NCBI GenBank assembly: GCA_037444075.1
Contig: JBBIND010000027.1
Coordinates: 1 to 46,102, forward strand
DNA from: JBBIND01 sp037444075
Lineage (GTDB): Bacteria; Acidobacteriota; Terriglobia; Bryobacterales; Bryobacteraceae
DNA length: 46,102 nt
Reading direction: 5' to 3'
Below the pieces are notes generated by a model. That model saw only the letters and a program-made list of their open reading frames with translations, did no database searches and was not told where the DNA came from. Positions within the stretch are counted from its first letter, which is position 1; each line of letters begins with the position of its first letter. The position numbers were made by a program, and so were the translations under genes. Below, in pieces: positions 1 through 7,901 of this stretch.

Positions 1-157
1 TTTCACGGTAAGTGCTTGAGGACATGACGGTTGTCCACGTATGGCGAAGGCGCAGCCGGACCAGTTTGGCCTCCGCGCCAGCAATCGCTTCACCCGTTGC
101 CATGGAACCTGCGCCCATGCCTGCCGCCATGCCTTGCATCCATTGGCGGCGATTCAT
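1..157 (-). CDS. N-terminus of a Tat-exported enzyme, probably dipeptide epimerase-like (partial)
   Basis: Only the first 52 codons are present; the gene runs off the left edge. The start is the ATG at 157, preceded by AGGAGG inside the end of the upstream gene, and overlaps that gene's stop as ATGA. The N-terminus (NRRQWMQGMAAGMGAGS) resembles a twin-arginine-style leader. It is followed by KLVRLRLRHTWTTVMSSS, which looks like the first strand of enolase-superfamily L-Ala-D/L-Glu epimerases. The neighbour is an NlpC/P60 peptidase of the type that releases L-Ala-gamma-D-Glu dipeptides, the same pairing as ykfB/ykfC in Bacillus. The pairing supports murein-peptide recycling. The enzyme assignment rests on a short stretch and on context, so it is tentative. 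Confidence 0.5.
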   Translation of the reverse strand, partial: MNRRQWMQGMAAGMGAGSMATGEAIAGAEAKLVRLRLRHTWTTVMSSSTYRE

Positions 158-1002
158 TGTAACCTCCTGCACGCCACCAGAAGCTTGGTCCAGTGGGGTT
201 CATCGAGCCGGCTGATTTGGACGATGGGGCGCAAGTGGACGGTGGCATGTATGAACTCCCCGGCGCCGATGTACAAGCCTGTGTGAGTGACTCGCTTGAG
301 CGATTCCCCGAAGTAGAGGAGGTCACCGGGTTGAAGGTTGCCCACCTCAACGGGCTGCATGCCGTCCCAGCGGGCTTGCGGACCCGAGTCGCGCGGGATG
401 ATCACGCCGCGGCGGCGACAGAGCATTTGGGTGAATCCGGAACAATCGAAACCAAAACTTGAAGTTCCGCCCCAAAAGTATGGCAAACCAAGGAATTGTT
501 TGCTCAGTTCGATGACCTCATCAATGGTCATGAGGCGTTCGGGGAAGTGGATGTCGCCGCGCTGTATCCAGGCTGTGCGCTCGTCCGGCAACCGCACTTG
601 AATCCAGCGCCGGTTTTGCTCTTCAGGCTCTACGAGCACCTCGAGGCGCGTCTCGAAGGGTACGGTCAGCAGCGGGCGGTGCTTGGTCACGTCCGGCACC
701 TTGTAGAGATTCGCGAATAAGCTGCGCACCTCCAGGACTCTTCCGGCAGAGGCGTAGGGAGTGGCGCCCTGCGCCCGCATCGCTGCCGCCGGTATCCAGC
801 CCAAGTAGTCGTCCGGCATGCGCACCTGCGCCCAATCTTGCTGCCGTTCCAGCACCGTCACGGCTGTCCCGTAGAGCGCTTGCGTGACGACGTCGGATTC
901 GGCATCGGGCTTCGAGTAGAGATTAGCGACCGGTTCAACAACCACCATGGATGAGGCGGCAGGATTCATCGTCATGAGAAAAACGAACAGGCTGGGGAGC
1001 AT
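154..1002 (-). CDS. NlpC/P60 cysteine peptidase with two SH3b domains
   Basis: A 282-residue exported peptidase expected to cleave gamma-D-Glu-diamino acid bonds in murein peptides. Residues 1-17 form a hydrophobic leader. Two SH3b-like domains follow (about 22-75 and 88-152), then an NlpC/P60 domain (about 160-280). The catalytic residues are visible: Cys187 in FDCSGF, His240 in THTGLY and His252 in FIHAT. Two SH3 domains before NlpC/P60 is the YkfC/dipeptidyl-peptidase VI architecture. The ATG at 1002 lies 13 nt after a TATAAT box (1016-1021) without a clear Shine-Dalgarno. The stop overlaps the next gene as ATGA, so the two are probably translated together. The family call is firm; the exact substrate is inferred. 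Confidence 0.9.
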   Translation of the reverse strand: MLPSLFVFLMTMNPAASSMVVVEPVANLYSKPDAESDVVTQALYGTAVTVLERQQDWAQVRMPDDYLGWIPAAAMRAQGATPYASAGRVLEVRSLFANLYKVPDVTKHRPLLTVPFETRLEVLVEPEEQNRRWIQVRLPDERTAWIQRGDIHFPERLMTIDEVIELSKQFLGLPYFWGGTSSFGFDCSGFTQMLCRRRGVIIPRDSGPQARWDGMQPVEVGNLQPGDLLYFGESLKRVTHTGLYIGAGEFIHATVHLRPIVQISRLDEPHWTKLLVACRRLQ

Positions 1003-1101
1003 GGTTCTGGAGACGATTATAGCGGCACCGCCTCCCTGGGAACCAGCGCGGTGTGGGAGGCTGTCTGAGCCGGAAGGAAGTACAAGTACATAACCGCTAC
1101 A

Positions 1102-1122
1102 GCGCCGCCTGAGGCGCGGCGC
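1102..1122 (-). terminator. GC-rich hairpin after the IPT gene
   Basis: A 7-bp perfect stem (GCGCCGC at 1102-1108 with GCGGCGC at 1116-1122) and a 7-nt loop sit 13 bp past the stop of the IPT gene. There is no T-tract on the minus strand, so it is at best a weak or factor-dependent terminator. The rest of 1003-1134 shows only the -10 box of the NlpC/P60 gene. Confidence 0.3.
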
Positions 1123-1134
1123 CTGCGGAAACGC

Positions 1135-1491
1135 CTATTCGATATTGACCTTCACAGGTTGCTCGATGAGCTTCGGCTCCTTGCCCGGAGTGAGTATCAT
1201 CAGGGCGAAATGGCCGGGCTTGCACTTGTCCGCCACCTTGAAACGGATCGTCTTCGGGGTTTGCTCGACGATGTCCATTTTGTAGTCGTTCTTGCCGTCG
1301 GTCAAGAACAGTTCGGCCACATTGGACTTTTCGAGGTTCTCCCCCTCCACGGTGAGCACCTCGCCAATCTTGGCCTTGGTCGGATTGACTGTCGTCATCC
1401 TGGGGAACGCTGCCTGGGCTTCCATCACCGTCGCAAAGGCGAACAACGCGAGCACACTCAGCATGAGATTAGAAAAATACCTTCGCATCAT
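1135..1491 (-). CDS. Small secreted IPT/TIG-domain protein
   Basis: A 118-residue protein with a classical signal peptide (residues 1-27, ending AQA) and a single immunoglobulin-like IPT/TIG domain. FPRMTTVNPTKAKIGEVLTVEGENL is the usual first strand pair, and FALMILTPGKEPKLIEQPVKVNIE the last. It is probably a periplasmic or surface binding module; no catalytic residues are seen. The ATG at 1491 has GGGAGG seven bases upstream, which decides the start although a second ATG follows at once. Compared with multi-domain IPT proteins this is a minimal single-domain form. Function is unknown beyond the fold. Confidence 0.8.
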   Translation of the reverse strand: MMRRYFSNLMLSVLALFAFATVMEAQAAFPRMTTVNPTKAKIGEVLTVEGENLEKSNVAELFLTDGKNDYKMDIVEQTPKTIRFKVADKCKPGHFALMILTPGKEPKLIEQPVKVNIE

Positions 1492-1539
1492 AAATCAGCC
1501 TCCCACCAAGATCCTATGCCGAATTGCCGTGGTTTGCAA

Positions 1540-1594
1540 GCGTAACCGGACGCGTAACCGGACGCGGCTTCCGGGCCAACCCGGTGGTCCTCCG
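1540..1594. repeat. 55-bp direct repeat, left copy beside the gap
   Basis: The 55 bp immediately left of the N run are identical to the 55 bp immediately right of it (1695-1749). The repeat opens with two copies of a 12-bp unit, GCGTAACCGGAC, and ends with a short hairpin (CCGGG-CCAA-CCCGG). Identity that ends exactly at the gap on both sides looks like an assembly k-mer overlap, or a collapsed tandem repeat. Confidence 0.9.
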
Positions 1595-1694
1595 NNNNNN
1601 NNNNNNNNNNNNNNNNNNNNNNNNNNNNNNNNNNNNNNNNNNNNNNNNNNNNNNNNNNNNNNNNNNNNNNNNNNNNNNNNNNNNNNNNNNNNNN
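1595..1694. other. Assembly gap of 100 N
   Basis: Exactly 100 undetermined bases, the conventional placeholder for a gap of unknown size. No reading frame crosses it with a recognisable product. Confidence 0.98.
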
Positions 1695-1749
1695 GCGTAA
1701 CCGGACGCGTAACCGGACGCGGCTTCCGGGCCAACCCGGTGGTCCTCCG
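1695..1749. repeat. 55-bp direct repeat, right copy beside the gap
   Basis: Exact copy of 1540-1594, starting at the first base after the N run. Together they leave about 400 bp (1492-1899) without a gene. The remaining part, 1750-1883, holds no clear element beyond the ribosome site of bfr. Confidence 0.9.
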
Positions 1750-1899
1750 CAGGCTCGCGTTCGTGCGCGCGGACGCACCCCGGCGGCAGCCTTCCGCTGA
1801 TGCCTGGAAGGCGCACGCGCCCTGGGCGGAATTTCCCTGGTGACCAAAGGGTGGTTGGTAGAATCTAATCAATGGAAGGCTCTAAAGGAGGATGTATCC

Positions 1900-2373
1900 G
1901 TGAAGGGTAATGAGAAGGTAATAGCGTACTTGAACCAGTGCTTGAAGGCGGAACTGACGGCAATCAACCAGTACTTCCTTCACGCCGAGATGATGGAGAA
2001 CTGGGGCTACGGAAGGCTCAGCAAGGTGACGAAAAAGAACGCCGTCGAAGAGATGAAGCACGCCGAGAAGTTCATCGAGCGGATTCTGTTTCTGGACGGA
2101 ATGCCCGTCATGGATGAGCTATTCCCGCTGCGCATCGGGCGCGACGTGAAGGCCCAATTGGAGAATGACCTGGCTCTTGAGCTGGACGCCGTGCCACGGC
2201 TGAACGAAGCCATCAAAGAGGCAGTGGCCGCGGGCGACAACGGCTCACGCGAGCTCTTTGAGGAAGTCCTTGAGGACGAAGAGGAACATGTGGATTTCCT
2301 GGAAGCTCAGCTCCACATGATCAAGGAAATCGGATCGGGGAATTACCTGGCGCAGCAGATGAACGAAGGATAG
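1900..2373 (+). CDS. bfr: Bacterioferritin
   Basis: A 157-residue haem-binding ferritin that oxidises and stores iron in the cytoplasm. The start is the GTG at 1900: AGGAGG at 1886-1891 lies eight bases upstream, and the product then has the usual length. The longer frame from 1840 adds 20 residues with no family match. All ferroxidase ligands keep the E. coli numbering: Glu18, Tyr25, Glu51, His54, Glu94, Glu127 and His130. The haem ligand Met52 is also present. The gene is monocistronic, with a strong terminator directly behind it. The identification is firm. Confidence 0.95.
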   Translation: MKGNEKVIAYLNQCLKAELTAINQYFLHAEMMENWGYGRLSKVTKKNAVEEMKHAEKFIERILFLDGMPVMDELFPLRIGRDVKAQLENDLALELDAVPRLNEAIKEAVAAGDNGSRELFEEVLEDEEEHVDFLEAQLHMIKEIGSGNYLAQQMNEG

Positions 2374-2413
2374 GCCGGGAAGCGAAGCGCGCAATCTTGC
2401 TTGAAAACAACCA

Positions 2414-2460
2414 GGGGCTCCGGCGAAGCCGTGAACTTCGCCGGAGCCCCTGTTTTTCTT
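2414..2460. terminator. Strong bidirectional terminator between bfr and the radical SAM gene
   Basis: A perfect 15-bp GC-rich stem (2414-2428 with 2436-2450) with a 7-nt loop, followed by TGTTTTTCTT. On the other strand an A-rich run (AAAACAA) supplies the T-tract, so it can serve both convergent genes. Confidence 0.92.
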
Positions 2461-2479
2461 GCCCGTGATCCCCGGGTTA

Positions 2480-4123
2480 CTAACAGGACTTGCAGCCGCC
2501 CGCATGCTGGGAGGCGCTGCCGTGGTTGAGCCCTTCCAGAGGCACGGAGTACTGCTTCTCAATCCGGTCGCGGAAAGTAGGTCCGCCGTTGTAGGCGCAG
2601 AACGGATACACCTTGCCATTCGGGGCGGCATAGTGGACCACGCAGCGCTTCACGCGCTCCACGTCATAGTTGTAGTGATCCATGAAGTGCATGCCGGCCA
2701 CCATGAGAGTCTTGTAGCTGAAGCCCTCTTTTTCCGACCTGCCGCGGCCGTAGCGCTTGTCCATCAGGCCCTGCAACGTTTCCAGGAACTTGTTGAAGCC
2801 CAGGCCCTGGGGCGCTTTTTCTTCGTAGTAGTGCTTGCGCAGCACGTTCCAGGCGCTGATCTTGGAGAACAGCTTGATGCGCTGCGCCTCAGCCTTGCGC
2901 GAGAGCATGTCCATGTCACGCAACATGCTGCCCACGTCCACGAACTGCGTCACCGGGGTGGCCTTCTTGTTCTGGTCTACGAACAGGTAAGTGCCCATGG
3001 CGCAGTGCGGGTGGGAGGTGAGGTGCGTGGTCATTTCGCCGCGCAGCGCGCTCACCAGCTTGGAGAACGGCGTCACGCAGGCCAGCGGGAACCAGTCTTC
3101 GTACGGATCGCAGATGCCGGTTTGCTGGTGGACGGCGTGGGCAAAGTCGGCCAACGTGTAGCGCTTGGCTTCGAGTTCGCGGCGGTTGATGCGCCCGGTG
3201 AAGGACACCGGCTGGAAGCTGATGGCGCTCACGCAGTCGATGTTCTCGAGGGCCACGCGGATGATGTCGCCAATCTGGTGGTCGTTGACTCCCTTGACGA
3301 TGGTCGGGACAAAGCAGATCTTCATGCCCGCTTTGCGGACATTCTCGATCACTTGCAGCTTCTTCTCGATGAGCCTCTCGCCGCGCGTGCGCAGGTAGAC
3401 GTCGTCGGAGACACCGTCGAATTGCAGGTACACGGTGTGCAGCCCGGCTTCAGCGCACTTCTGGGCGAACTCGAGGTTGGACAGGTTGATGCCGTTCGAA
3501 GCCGCCTGAACGTGGGAGAAGCCCATCTCCTTGGCCATGCGCACGGCGTCGAAGAACAGCGGGTGCATGGTCGGCTCGCCGCCGGAGAACTGAACGATGC
3601 GGCCCGCCACAGGCTCCTGATCCCGCAGCGCTTGCAGCATGACCCGGATTTGCGCCAAAGCGGGTTCATAGAGGTAACCCTGCACGTTGGCGTTGGCAAA
3701 ACATACCGGGCAGGTCAGGTCGCAGCGATTGGTCAGGTCGACGGTGCCCATGCCGGTGTGGCTGGTGTGCATGGAGCACAGCCCGCAGTCGTCCGGGCAG
3801 CGCGTAGCGTCCGTCACAGATGGGTTCTTGAGACCGCGCCCGTCGCCGAAGCTCCATTCTTCCATCTTCCGGTACAGCTTCGCGTCGGAATAGACAACGT
3901 CTTTGAAATCACCGTGTTCGGGACAGTTCTTCTCCATCACGACGCGGCCGTTCTCCTCCGACAGCACCGCCTCAATAACCTTCGAACATTCCGGACAGAG
4001 GGATTGGGTGATCTTCGGTAAACCCTTGCTAACGGGCTTGATGGGGGCGCCGGTGTAGGTTGTCTCCGGCTGGAGGATGCTGAATTTGCCCTCCTTCGAA
4101 GGGGCGAATACCTGGGTGCTCAT
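2480..4123 (-). CDS. Radical SAM protein of the Tes/MSS (tetraether / membrane-spanning lipid synthase) type
   Basis: A 547-residue multi-cluster radical SAM enzyme. The AdoMet cluster motif is CDLTCPVC (Cys134, Cys138, Cys141), followed by GGEPT at 181-185. Before it come two extra cysteine sets: CPEC plus CPEHG (Cys43, 46, 67), rubredoxin-like, and CPDDCGLC (Cys109, 113, 116). The C-terminus adds FCAYN and ends GGCKSC. This layout matches archaeal Tes/MJ0619-like proteins and their bacterial homologues, which couple lipid tails carbon-to-carbon. Databases often label them 7,8-dihydro-6-hydroxymethylpterin dimethyltransferase. Acidobacteria are known for iso-diabolic acid, so a lipid-coupling role is plausible but inferred. 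SD AAGGAG precedes the ATG at 4123. No lipid genes are adjacent. Confidence 0.8.
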   Translation of the reverse strand: MSTQVFAPSKEGKFSILQPETTYTGAPIKPVSKGLPKITQSLCPECSKVIEAVLSEENGRVVMEKNCPEHGDFKDVVYSDAKLYRKMEEWSFGDGRGLKNPSVTDATRCPDDCGLCSMHTSHTGMGTVDLTNRCDLTCPVCFANANVQGYLYEPALAQIRVMLQALRDQEPVAGRIVQFSGGEPTMHPLFFDAVRMAKEMGFSHVQAASNGINLSNLEFAQKCAEAGLHTVYLQFDGVSDDVYLRTRGERLIEKKLQVIENVRKAGMKICFVPTIVKGVNDHQIGDIIRVALENIDCVSAISFQPVSFTGRINRRELEAKRYTLADFAHAVHQQTGICDPYEDWFPLACVTPFSKLVSALRGEMTTHLTSHPHCAMGTYLFVDQNKKATPVTQFVDVGSMLRDMDMLSRKAEAQRIKLFSKISAWNVLRKHYYEEKAPQGLGFNKFLETLQGLMDKRYGRGRSEKEGFSYKTLMVAGMHFMDHYNYDVERVKRCVVHYAAPNGKVYPFCAYNGGPTFRDRIEKQYSVPLEGLNHGSASQHAGGCKSC

Positions 4124-4224
4124 CTATTTCGTCTCCTTGGAGCCGCTGTATTTTCAAGAACCGGAATTACGGTCGCCTACCCAGACGGCGCCTACCGGCA
4201 TTTTTCATCTATCTTAACGGAGGC

Positions 4225-4240
4225 GTTGGCCCGTGCCAAC
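4225..4240. promoter_or_regulatory. Small inverted repeat upstream of the radical SAM gene
   Basis: GTTGGC-CCGT-GCCAAC, a perfect 6-bp inverted repeat about 100 bp before the radical SAM start, in the divergent spacer shared with the GDPD-like gene. It could be an operator; nothing else supports this. Confidence 0.25.
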
Positions 4241-4421
4241 GAATCTCTAGCGAGCGTAGCGGATTGGGGGTTGAACGGCGATTATGGGGGTTCAACGGGA
4301 CCGCCCGAGAGGTCAAAGGGAATGCCATGGCCTGGAAGGCTCGACATGGCATAGACTATTCGGGTGGCACGGCGGGCGGCGCGTAAGCTGCGCCGTGCCG
4401 GGAATTCAGCAGAACGGGAGG

Positions 4422-5231
4422 ATGAGCAAGGTGCAGAGTCGGCGACATTTTCTGGCGGCTGGCGTTTCCGCCTGTCTCGGGCGGCGGGCGCTCTCGGCGC
4501 AGTCCGGACAACTGAAGTTGATTGCCCACCGGGGCGGCGTAGTGGACGAGCGGTTGCCGGAGAACAGCTCGGGCGCTTTGCACGAGGCCATCCGCCGGGG
4601 TTATTGGATGGTGGAAGTGGACATACGCGCCTCGCGGGACGCCCGCCTGGTGGTACACCACGACGCCAACTTCGAGCGGTTCTACAACGATCCGCGCACG
4701 GTGGCCGAAACCGACTGGAGTCAGATACGCCGCCTGCGGTCTACTCCCGGCGGCTACCGTCCGCTGTTGTTTGAAGAGTTTGCTGCTCTATGCCGTGGCA
4801 AGATGCGCCTCATGATGGATACGAAGGATGCCCGGCTCCCGGCTGCCATGCTGAACTCCATGGAGGCATCGCTCCGCAAGAATGACTTGCTTGACTCGGC
4901 GCTGTTCATTGGAAGCGAGCAATCACGGAAGCGATTTCGGGGGCTGGCGCCCATCAGCGCCAACCGGCAGGAGTTGCGCGCCGCCATGGCCCGGGGAGAG
5001 GCGAAGGACTACTTCCTGTTTGAGCACGGCCGCACGCTCGACGCCGAAGGTCTGGCTCTGGCCGCGCGCGCGGGAGTGCCGGCGGTGGTCTCCATCAACA
5101 TCTTCCATTACGCCGGTCTTGACCACATGGTGGCCGCCAAAGCAGACGTTGAACGCTTGCGCGCGCTCGGCATGACCTACTTCCAAATCGACTCGGTTTA
5201 CGACCCCTGGCTGCTGAGCGGGACAAGCTAG
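4422..5231 (+). CDS. Tat-exported glycerophosphodiester phosphodiesterase-family protein
   Basis: A protein of about 269 residues with a short twin-arginine leader (QSRRHFLAAGVSACLG) and a GDPD TIM barrel. The family marks are visible: LIAHRGG, PENSSGALHEAI, VEVDIRASRD and VVHHD. These supply the histidines and acidic metal ligands for cleaving glycerophosphodiesters outside the cytoplasm. The frame is open back to 4284, but those 46 codons look unrelated. GGGAGG (4416-4421) abuts the ATG at 4422, so the GTG at 4431, nine bases downstream, may be the true start. The gene stands alone between a divergent radical SAM gene and a convergent arfB. The family is clear; the natural substrate is not. 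Confidence 0.82.
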   Translation: MSKVQSRRHFLAAGVSACLGRRALSAQSGQLKLIAHRGGVVDERLPENSSGALHEAIRRGYWMVEVDIRASRDARLVVHHDANFERFYNDPRTVAETDWSQIRRLRSTPGGYRPLLFEEFAALCRGKMRLMMDTKDARLPAAMLNSMEASLRKNDLLDSALFIGSEQSRKRFRGLAPISANRQELRAAMARGEAKDYFLFEHGRTLDAEGLALAARAGVPAVVSINIFHYAGLDHMVAAKADVERLRALGMTYFQIDSVYDPWLLSGTS

Positions 5232-5267
5232 TAGGAACGGTGCGCGCGGCACGCCTCCGGGCGGCTG

Positions 5268-5702
5268 TCAGTCTTCGCGGGCCGGCTTGATAGTGCGCCG
5301 GTCTTCCTTGACCGATCCCGTTCTGTGCTTGCGTTGCAGGCGTGCCTCCACGGAGGCGCCGGTAGGGCGTGTGGGCCGCCGCCTCTTTCGGCGAACCAGC
5401 GCCGCGCGCACGATGCCAGCCAGCTTCTCCAGCGCGTCCTTGCGGTTTCGGACTTGATCTCTGGTCCGGTTGGAGGTGACTAGCAGGTCTCCGTCCGCCG
5501 TCAGCCGTTTGGCCAGACGCTTCAGCAGGCGGTCTCTGAGCTCGGGTGGGATGGCCGTGCTGTGCTCGGGCCGCCAGCGCACTTCGACCTTGGTCTCCAC
5601 TTTGTTCACGTTCTGGCCTCCGGGTCCGCCGGAGCGCGAGAAAGACAAGCGGATTTCCGCGCCGGGGATTACTAGCGCGCCGGAGATCACCAGGTCATCC
5701 AA
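5268..5702 (-). CDS. arfB: Alternative ribosome-rescue factor ArfB (peptidyl-tRNA hydrolase)
   Basis: A 144-residue class-I release-factor homologue lacking codon-recognition domains. It hydrolyses peptidyl-tRNA on ribosomes stalled without a stop codon. The GGQ loop is at residues 28-30 (SGGPGGQNVNK), followed by VETKVEVRW. The tail is strongly basic (RRKRRRPTRPT, then RLQRKHRTGSVKEDRR), as needed to enter the empty mRNA channel. The start is taken as the TTG at 5702: GGGAGG lies about eight bases upstream and the product then has the E. coli length. The frame extends to an ATG at 5765, but that stretch overlaps a VOC remnant and matches nothing. The gene is probably translated through the end of that remnant. 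Confidence 0.88.
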   Translation of the reverse strand: MDDLVISGALVIPGAEIRLSFSRSGGPGGQNVNKVETKVEVRWRPEHSTAIPPELRDRLLKRLAKRLTADGDLLVTSNRTRDQVRNRKDALEKLAGIVRAALVRRKRRRPTRPTGASVEARLQRKHRTGSVKEDRRTIKPARED

Positions 5703-5916
5703 TGCGTCGCCCTCCCAATGCCATTGTGCAGCAGATGACCGAATCGCCGATCTTGAGCTGAGCATGCATCACCGTGCCATCGGGGCGCGCCAAAGGCGGC
5801 ATCGTTTCAGTAGCCCCGAAGGCGTGTTTGAGGAATTCGATGAGCCTGGCGACGCCGGGAACGACAAGATACGGTGTGACCGTGTGGTAATTATCCGGAA
5901 TGGGTTTTACAGCCAT
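5695..5916 (-). pseudogene. Truncated VOC (PhnB/glyoxalase-like) gene, N-terminal half only
   Basis: The first 66 or so residues read as a normal PhnB-like VOC protein: VKPIPDNYHTVTPYLVV, then RLIEFLKHAFGA, then RPDGTVMHAQLKIGDSVI. The frame then departs from the family and stops after 73 residues, where members usually have about 130-150. Promoter-proximal signals are intact, with GAGGAGG before the ATG. The truncation point lies at the arfB start, so a deletion probably fused the two. The half-protein lacks the second beta-alpha-beta repeat and is unlikely to be active. The DNA now serves mainly as the leader of arfB. Confidence 0.7.
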
Positions 5917-6100
5917 GCGTGCCTCCTCCTCGTTGAAGTGTGAACGCCACGCAGTGCGTGGAGTCCGCTTTCCTTCAGGGTAACGCCATGGAGGCAGCCG
6001 GACATGATAGCCTCTATTTCACCCTGCCGGATGGCGTACGGCCCTGCTGAGAGGCGACGCCCTGATCCGGCCCGGTGATGATCACGTAAGGAGCGCAACC

Positions 6101-7804
6101 ATGCCGGTGCTGAGTCTGGCCTCGATCGATTGGGCGATTTTGATCTTCTACCTCGGAGGGATCGCGGCCTTTGGCCTCTACGTCGGGCGCCGTGTGCGCG
6201 ACACGGATCATTACTTTCTCGGCAAGCGGAAGTTCGGCAAACTGGTCATGATCAGCCAGAGCTTCGCGCAAGGCACGCATGCCGAAATGCCTGTGTCTCT
6301 GGCTGGGGCTGTCTACACCACCGGTGTTTCGGCCATCTGGTTCCAGTGGAAGAACCTGTTTGTGACCCCCTTCTACTGGCTCATGGCGCCTCTGTTCCGC
6401 AGGGTGCGGCGCACCACCACCGCCGAGATGGTGGAAGACCGCTATGGACTTTGGATGGGCGCCGTGTACACGGCGTTCGCGCTCATCTTCTTCACCATCA
6501 ACGCCGCGAGCATGCTGAAGGGCGCCGCCAAGGTGATCAGCCAGGCGGTGGGCGGTGAAGTGCCCGTCAACGCCATCGTGGTGGCGATGGTGGTGATCTT
6601 CATGCTCTACAGCTTCGTCGGCGGGCTGGTGGCGAGCGCCTGGTCAGACATCCCGCAAGGGTTCCTGATCATCGTTCTGTCGTTTGTTCTCATCCCGCTC
6701 GGATGGGGGCAAGCAGGAGGCATGGCGGGCATGCGCGAAACCCTGGAACCGCACCAGTTCTCGCTGGCCACGCCGCTCGGCATCGGGCCATGGTTCATCC
6801 TGATGCTGACGCTCAACGGTCTCATCGGCATTGTGGCGATGCCCCACCTGATGGCTGCCGTAGGCACCGGGCGGGACGAGCATGCCTGCCGCACCGGCTT
6901 CATGTATGGCAACTTCGTGAAGCGCTTCTGCACCATCGGCTGGGCCATGGTCGGGCTCATGACGACGGCGTTGGTATTGCAGGGCAAGTTTGGAGTCACC
7001 AGTCTCAATGAACCGGAAGAAGCCTTCGGCTTTGCCTGCCGTCACCTGCTGTTCCCCGGAGGAGTGGGCCTGCTGGTGGCCTGCGTGCTGGCCGCCAACA
7101 TGGCCGCCTGTTCGGCGTACATGGTGGACAGCGGAGCGCTTTTCACGCGCAATTTTTACGGCCGTTACCTGGCGCGCTCGCGCTCGGACCGGCACTATCT
7201 CTGGGTGGGCCGGTTCAGTGGAGTCGCCATGACGATGGCCGCCGTGGTGTACGCCGTCTTTTTCATTGACCGCGTGCTGTACAGCTTCCTGCTGACGGAG
7301 ACCATGGCCACCTACGTCGGCATCAGCATCCTCGGCGGCGTGGTGTGGCGGCGCGCCAACCGCTGGGGAGCGCTGGCGGGTCTGGTGACCGCCTTCACCG
7401 CCAACTTCTCCCTCTACGCCTGGACCGGGCACCGCCTGGACCACTGGGAGCCCAACGTGTTCGGCGCGTCCCTCGCCTGCGGCGTAGCCGCGTTCATTCT
7501 GGTGAGCCTGGTCACGCCGCGCGAGCCGGCTGACAAGCTGAGCAAGCTGTTTGCTCGCCTGCAAACCCCCGTTTCCACGGGCGTCTCACCCGATGCTCTG
7601 GACGAGGAAACCAGCCGCGAGCGGACGCGGGTCGCCGCTGAGACGGGGCAGCAACTGCTGCTGATCAACCTGGGGAGTTTGCGCCGCGCCGCGGCTGGCG
7701 TGGGCTTTTTCCGGGCGTTCCGGACCGATCTCAAGGGCTTCGGAACAGGCTGGCTGTTGGCGTTGGCGGTGGTCGGGCTGGCATGGTTGATCTTCAGCAG
7801 CTAG
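6101..7804 (+). CDS. Sodium:solute symporter family transporter
   Basis: A 567-residue polytopic membrane protein of the SSS family, importing a small organic solute with sodium. The first helix (WAILIFYLGGIAAFGLYVG) is followed by the family hallmark DHYFLGKRKFGKLVMISQSFA. About 13 membrane segments can be counted, ending with LLALAVVGLAWLIF. A cytoplasmic stretch of about 60 residues separates the last two helices. SD TAAGGAG precedes the ATG at 6101. There is no catabolic neighbour to indicate the substrate; gluconate, proline, sugar or pantothenate types cannot be told apart here. The gene is followed directly by the 25-bp repeat region. Confidence 0.88.
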   Translation: MPVLSLASIDWAILIFYLGGIAAFGLYVGRRVRDTDHYFLGKRKFGKLVMISQSFAQGTHAEMPVSLAGAVYTTGVSAIWFQWKNLFVTPFYWLMAPLFRRVRRTTTAEMVEDRYGLWMGAVYTAFALIFFTINAASMLKGAAKVISQAVGGEVPVNAIVVAMVVIFMLYSFVGGLVASAWSDIPQGFLIIVLSFVLIPLGWGQAGGMAGMRETLEPHQFSLATPLGIGPWFILMLTLNGLIGIVAMPHLMAAVGTGRDEHACRTGFMYGNFVKRFCTIGWAMVGLMTTALVLQGKFGVTSLNEPEEAFGFACRHLLFPGGVGLLVACVLAANMAACSAYMVDSGALFTRNFYGRYLARSRSDRHYLWVGRFSGVAMTMAAVVYAVFFIDRVLYSFLLTETMATYVGISILGGVVWRRANRWGALAGLVTAFTANFSLYAWTGHRLDHWEPNVFGASLACGVAAFILVSLVTPREPADKLSKLFARLQTPVSTGVSPDALDEETSRERTRVAAETGQQLLLINLGSLRRAAAGVGFFRAFRTDLKGFGTGWLLALAVVGLAWLIFSS

Positions 7805-7838
7805 CAAACTGCTGAAGAAGCCGCTGCTGAAGCTCGAA

Positions 7839-7863
7839 CGACGCAAGCTGAAGCTCGCTCTAC
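7839..7863 (-). repeat. Diverged inverted copy of the 25-bp repeat
   Basis: This stretch matches the reverse complement of the array unit at about 19 of 25 positions, including the core GCAAGCTGAAGCT. It lies about 38 bp before the first direct unit, so the locus has one inverted copy facing eight direct ones. Confidence 0.6.
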
Positions 7864-7901
7864 GTGGACACGCAAGTCGTTGATTTGCCATCGCTTGCCA
7901 G

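Noticed and set aside
1292..1872. Frames crossing the N gap
   Set aside because: They consist of repeat translation and unknown residues, without a recognisable product or ribosome site.
2459..4021. Long plus-strand frame opposite the radical SAM gene
   Set aside because: Composition (His/Val/Glu-rich, no fold) is that of an antisense shadow of a GC-rich gene; the minus frame has all catalytic motifs.
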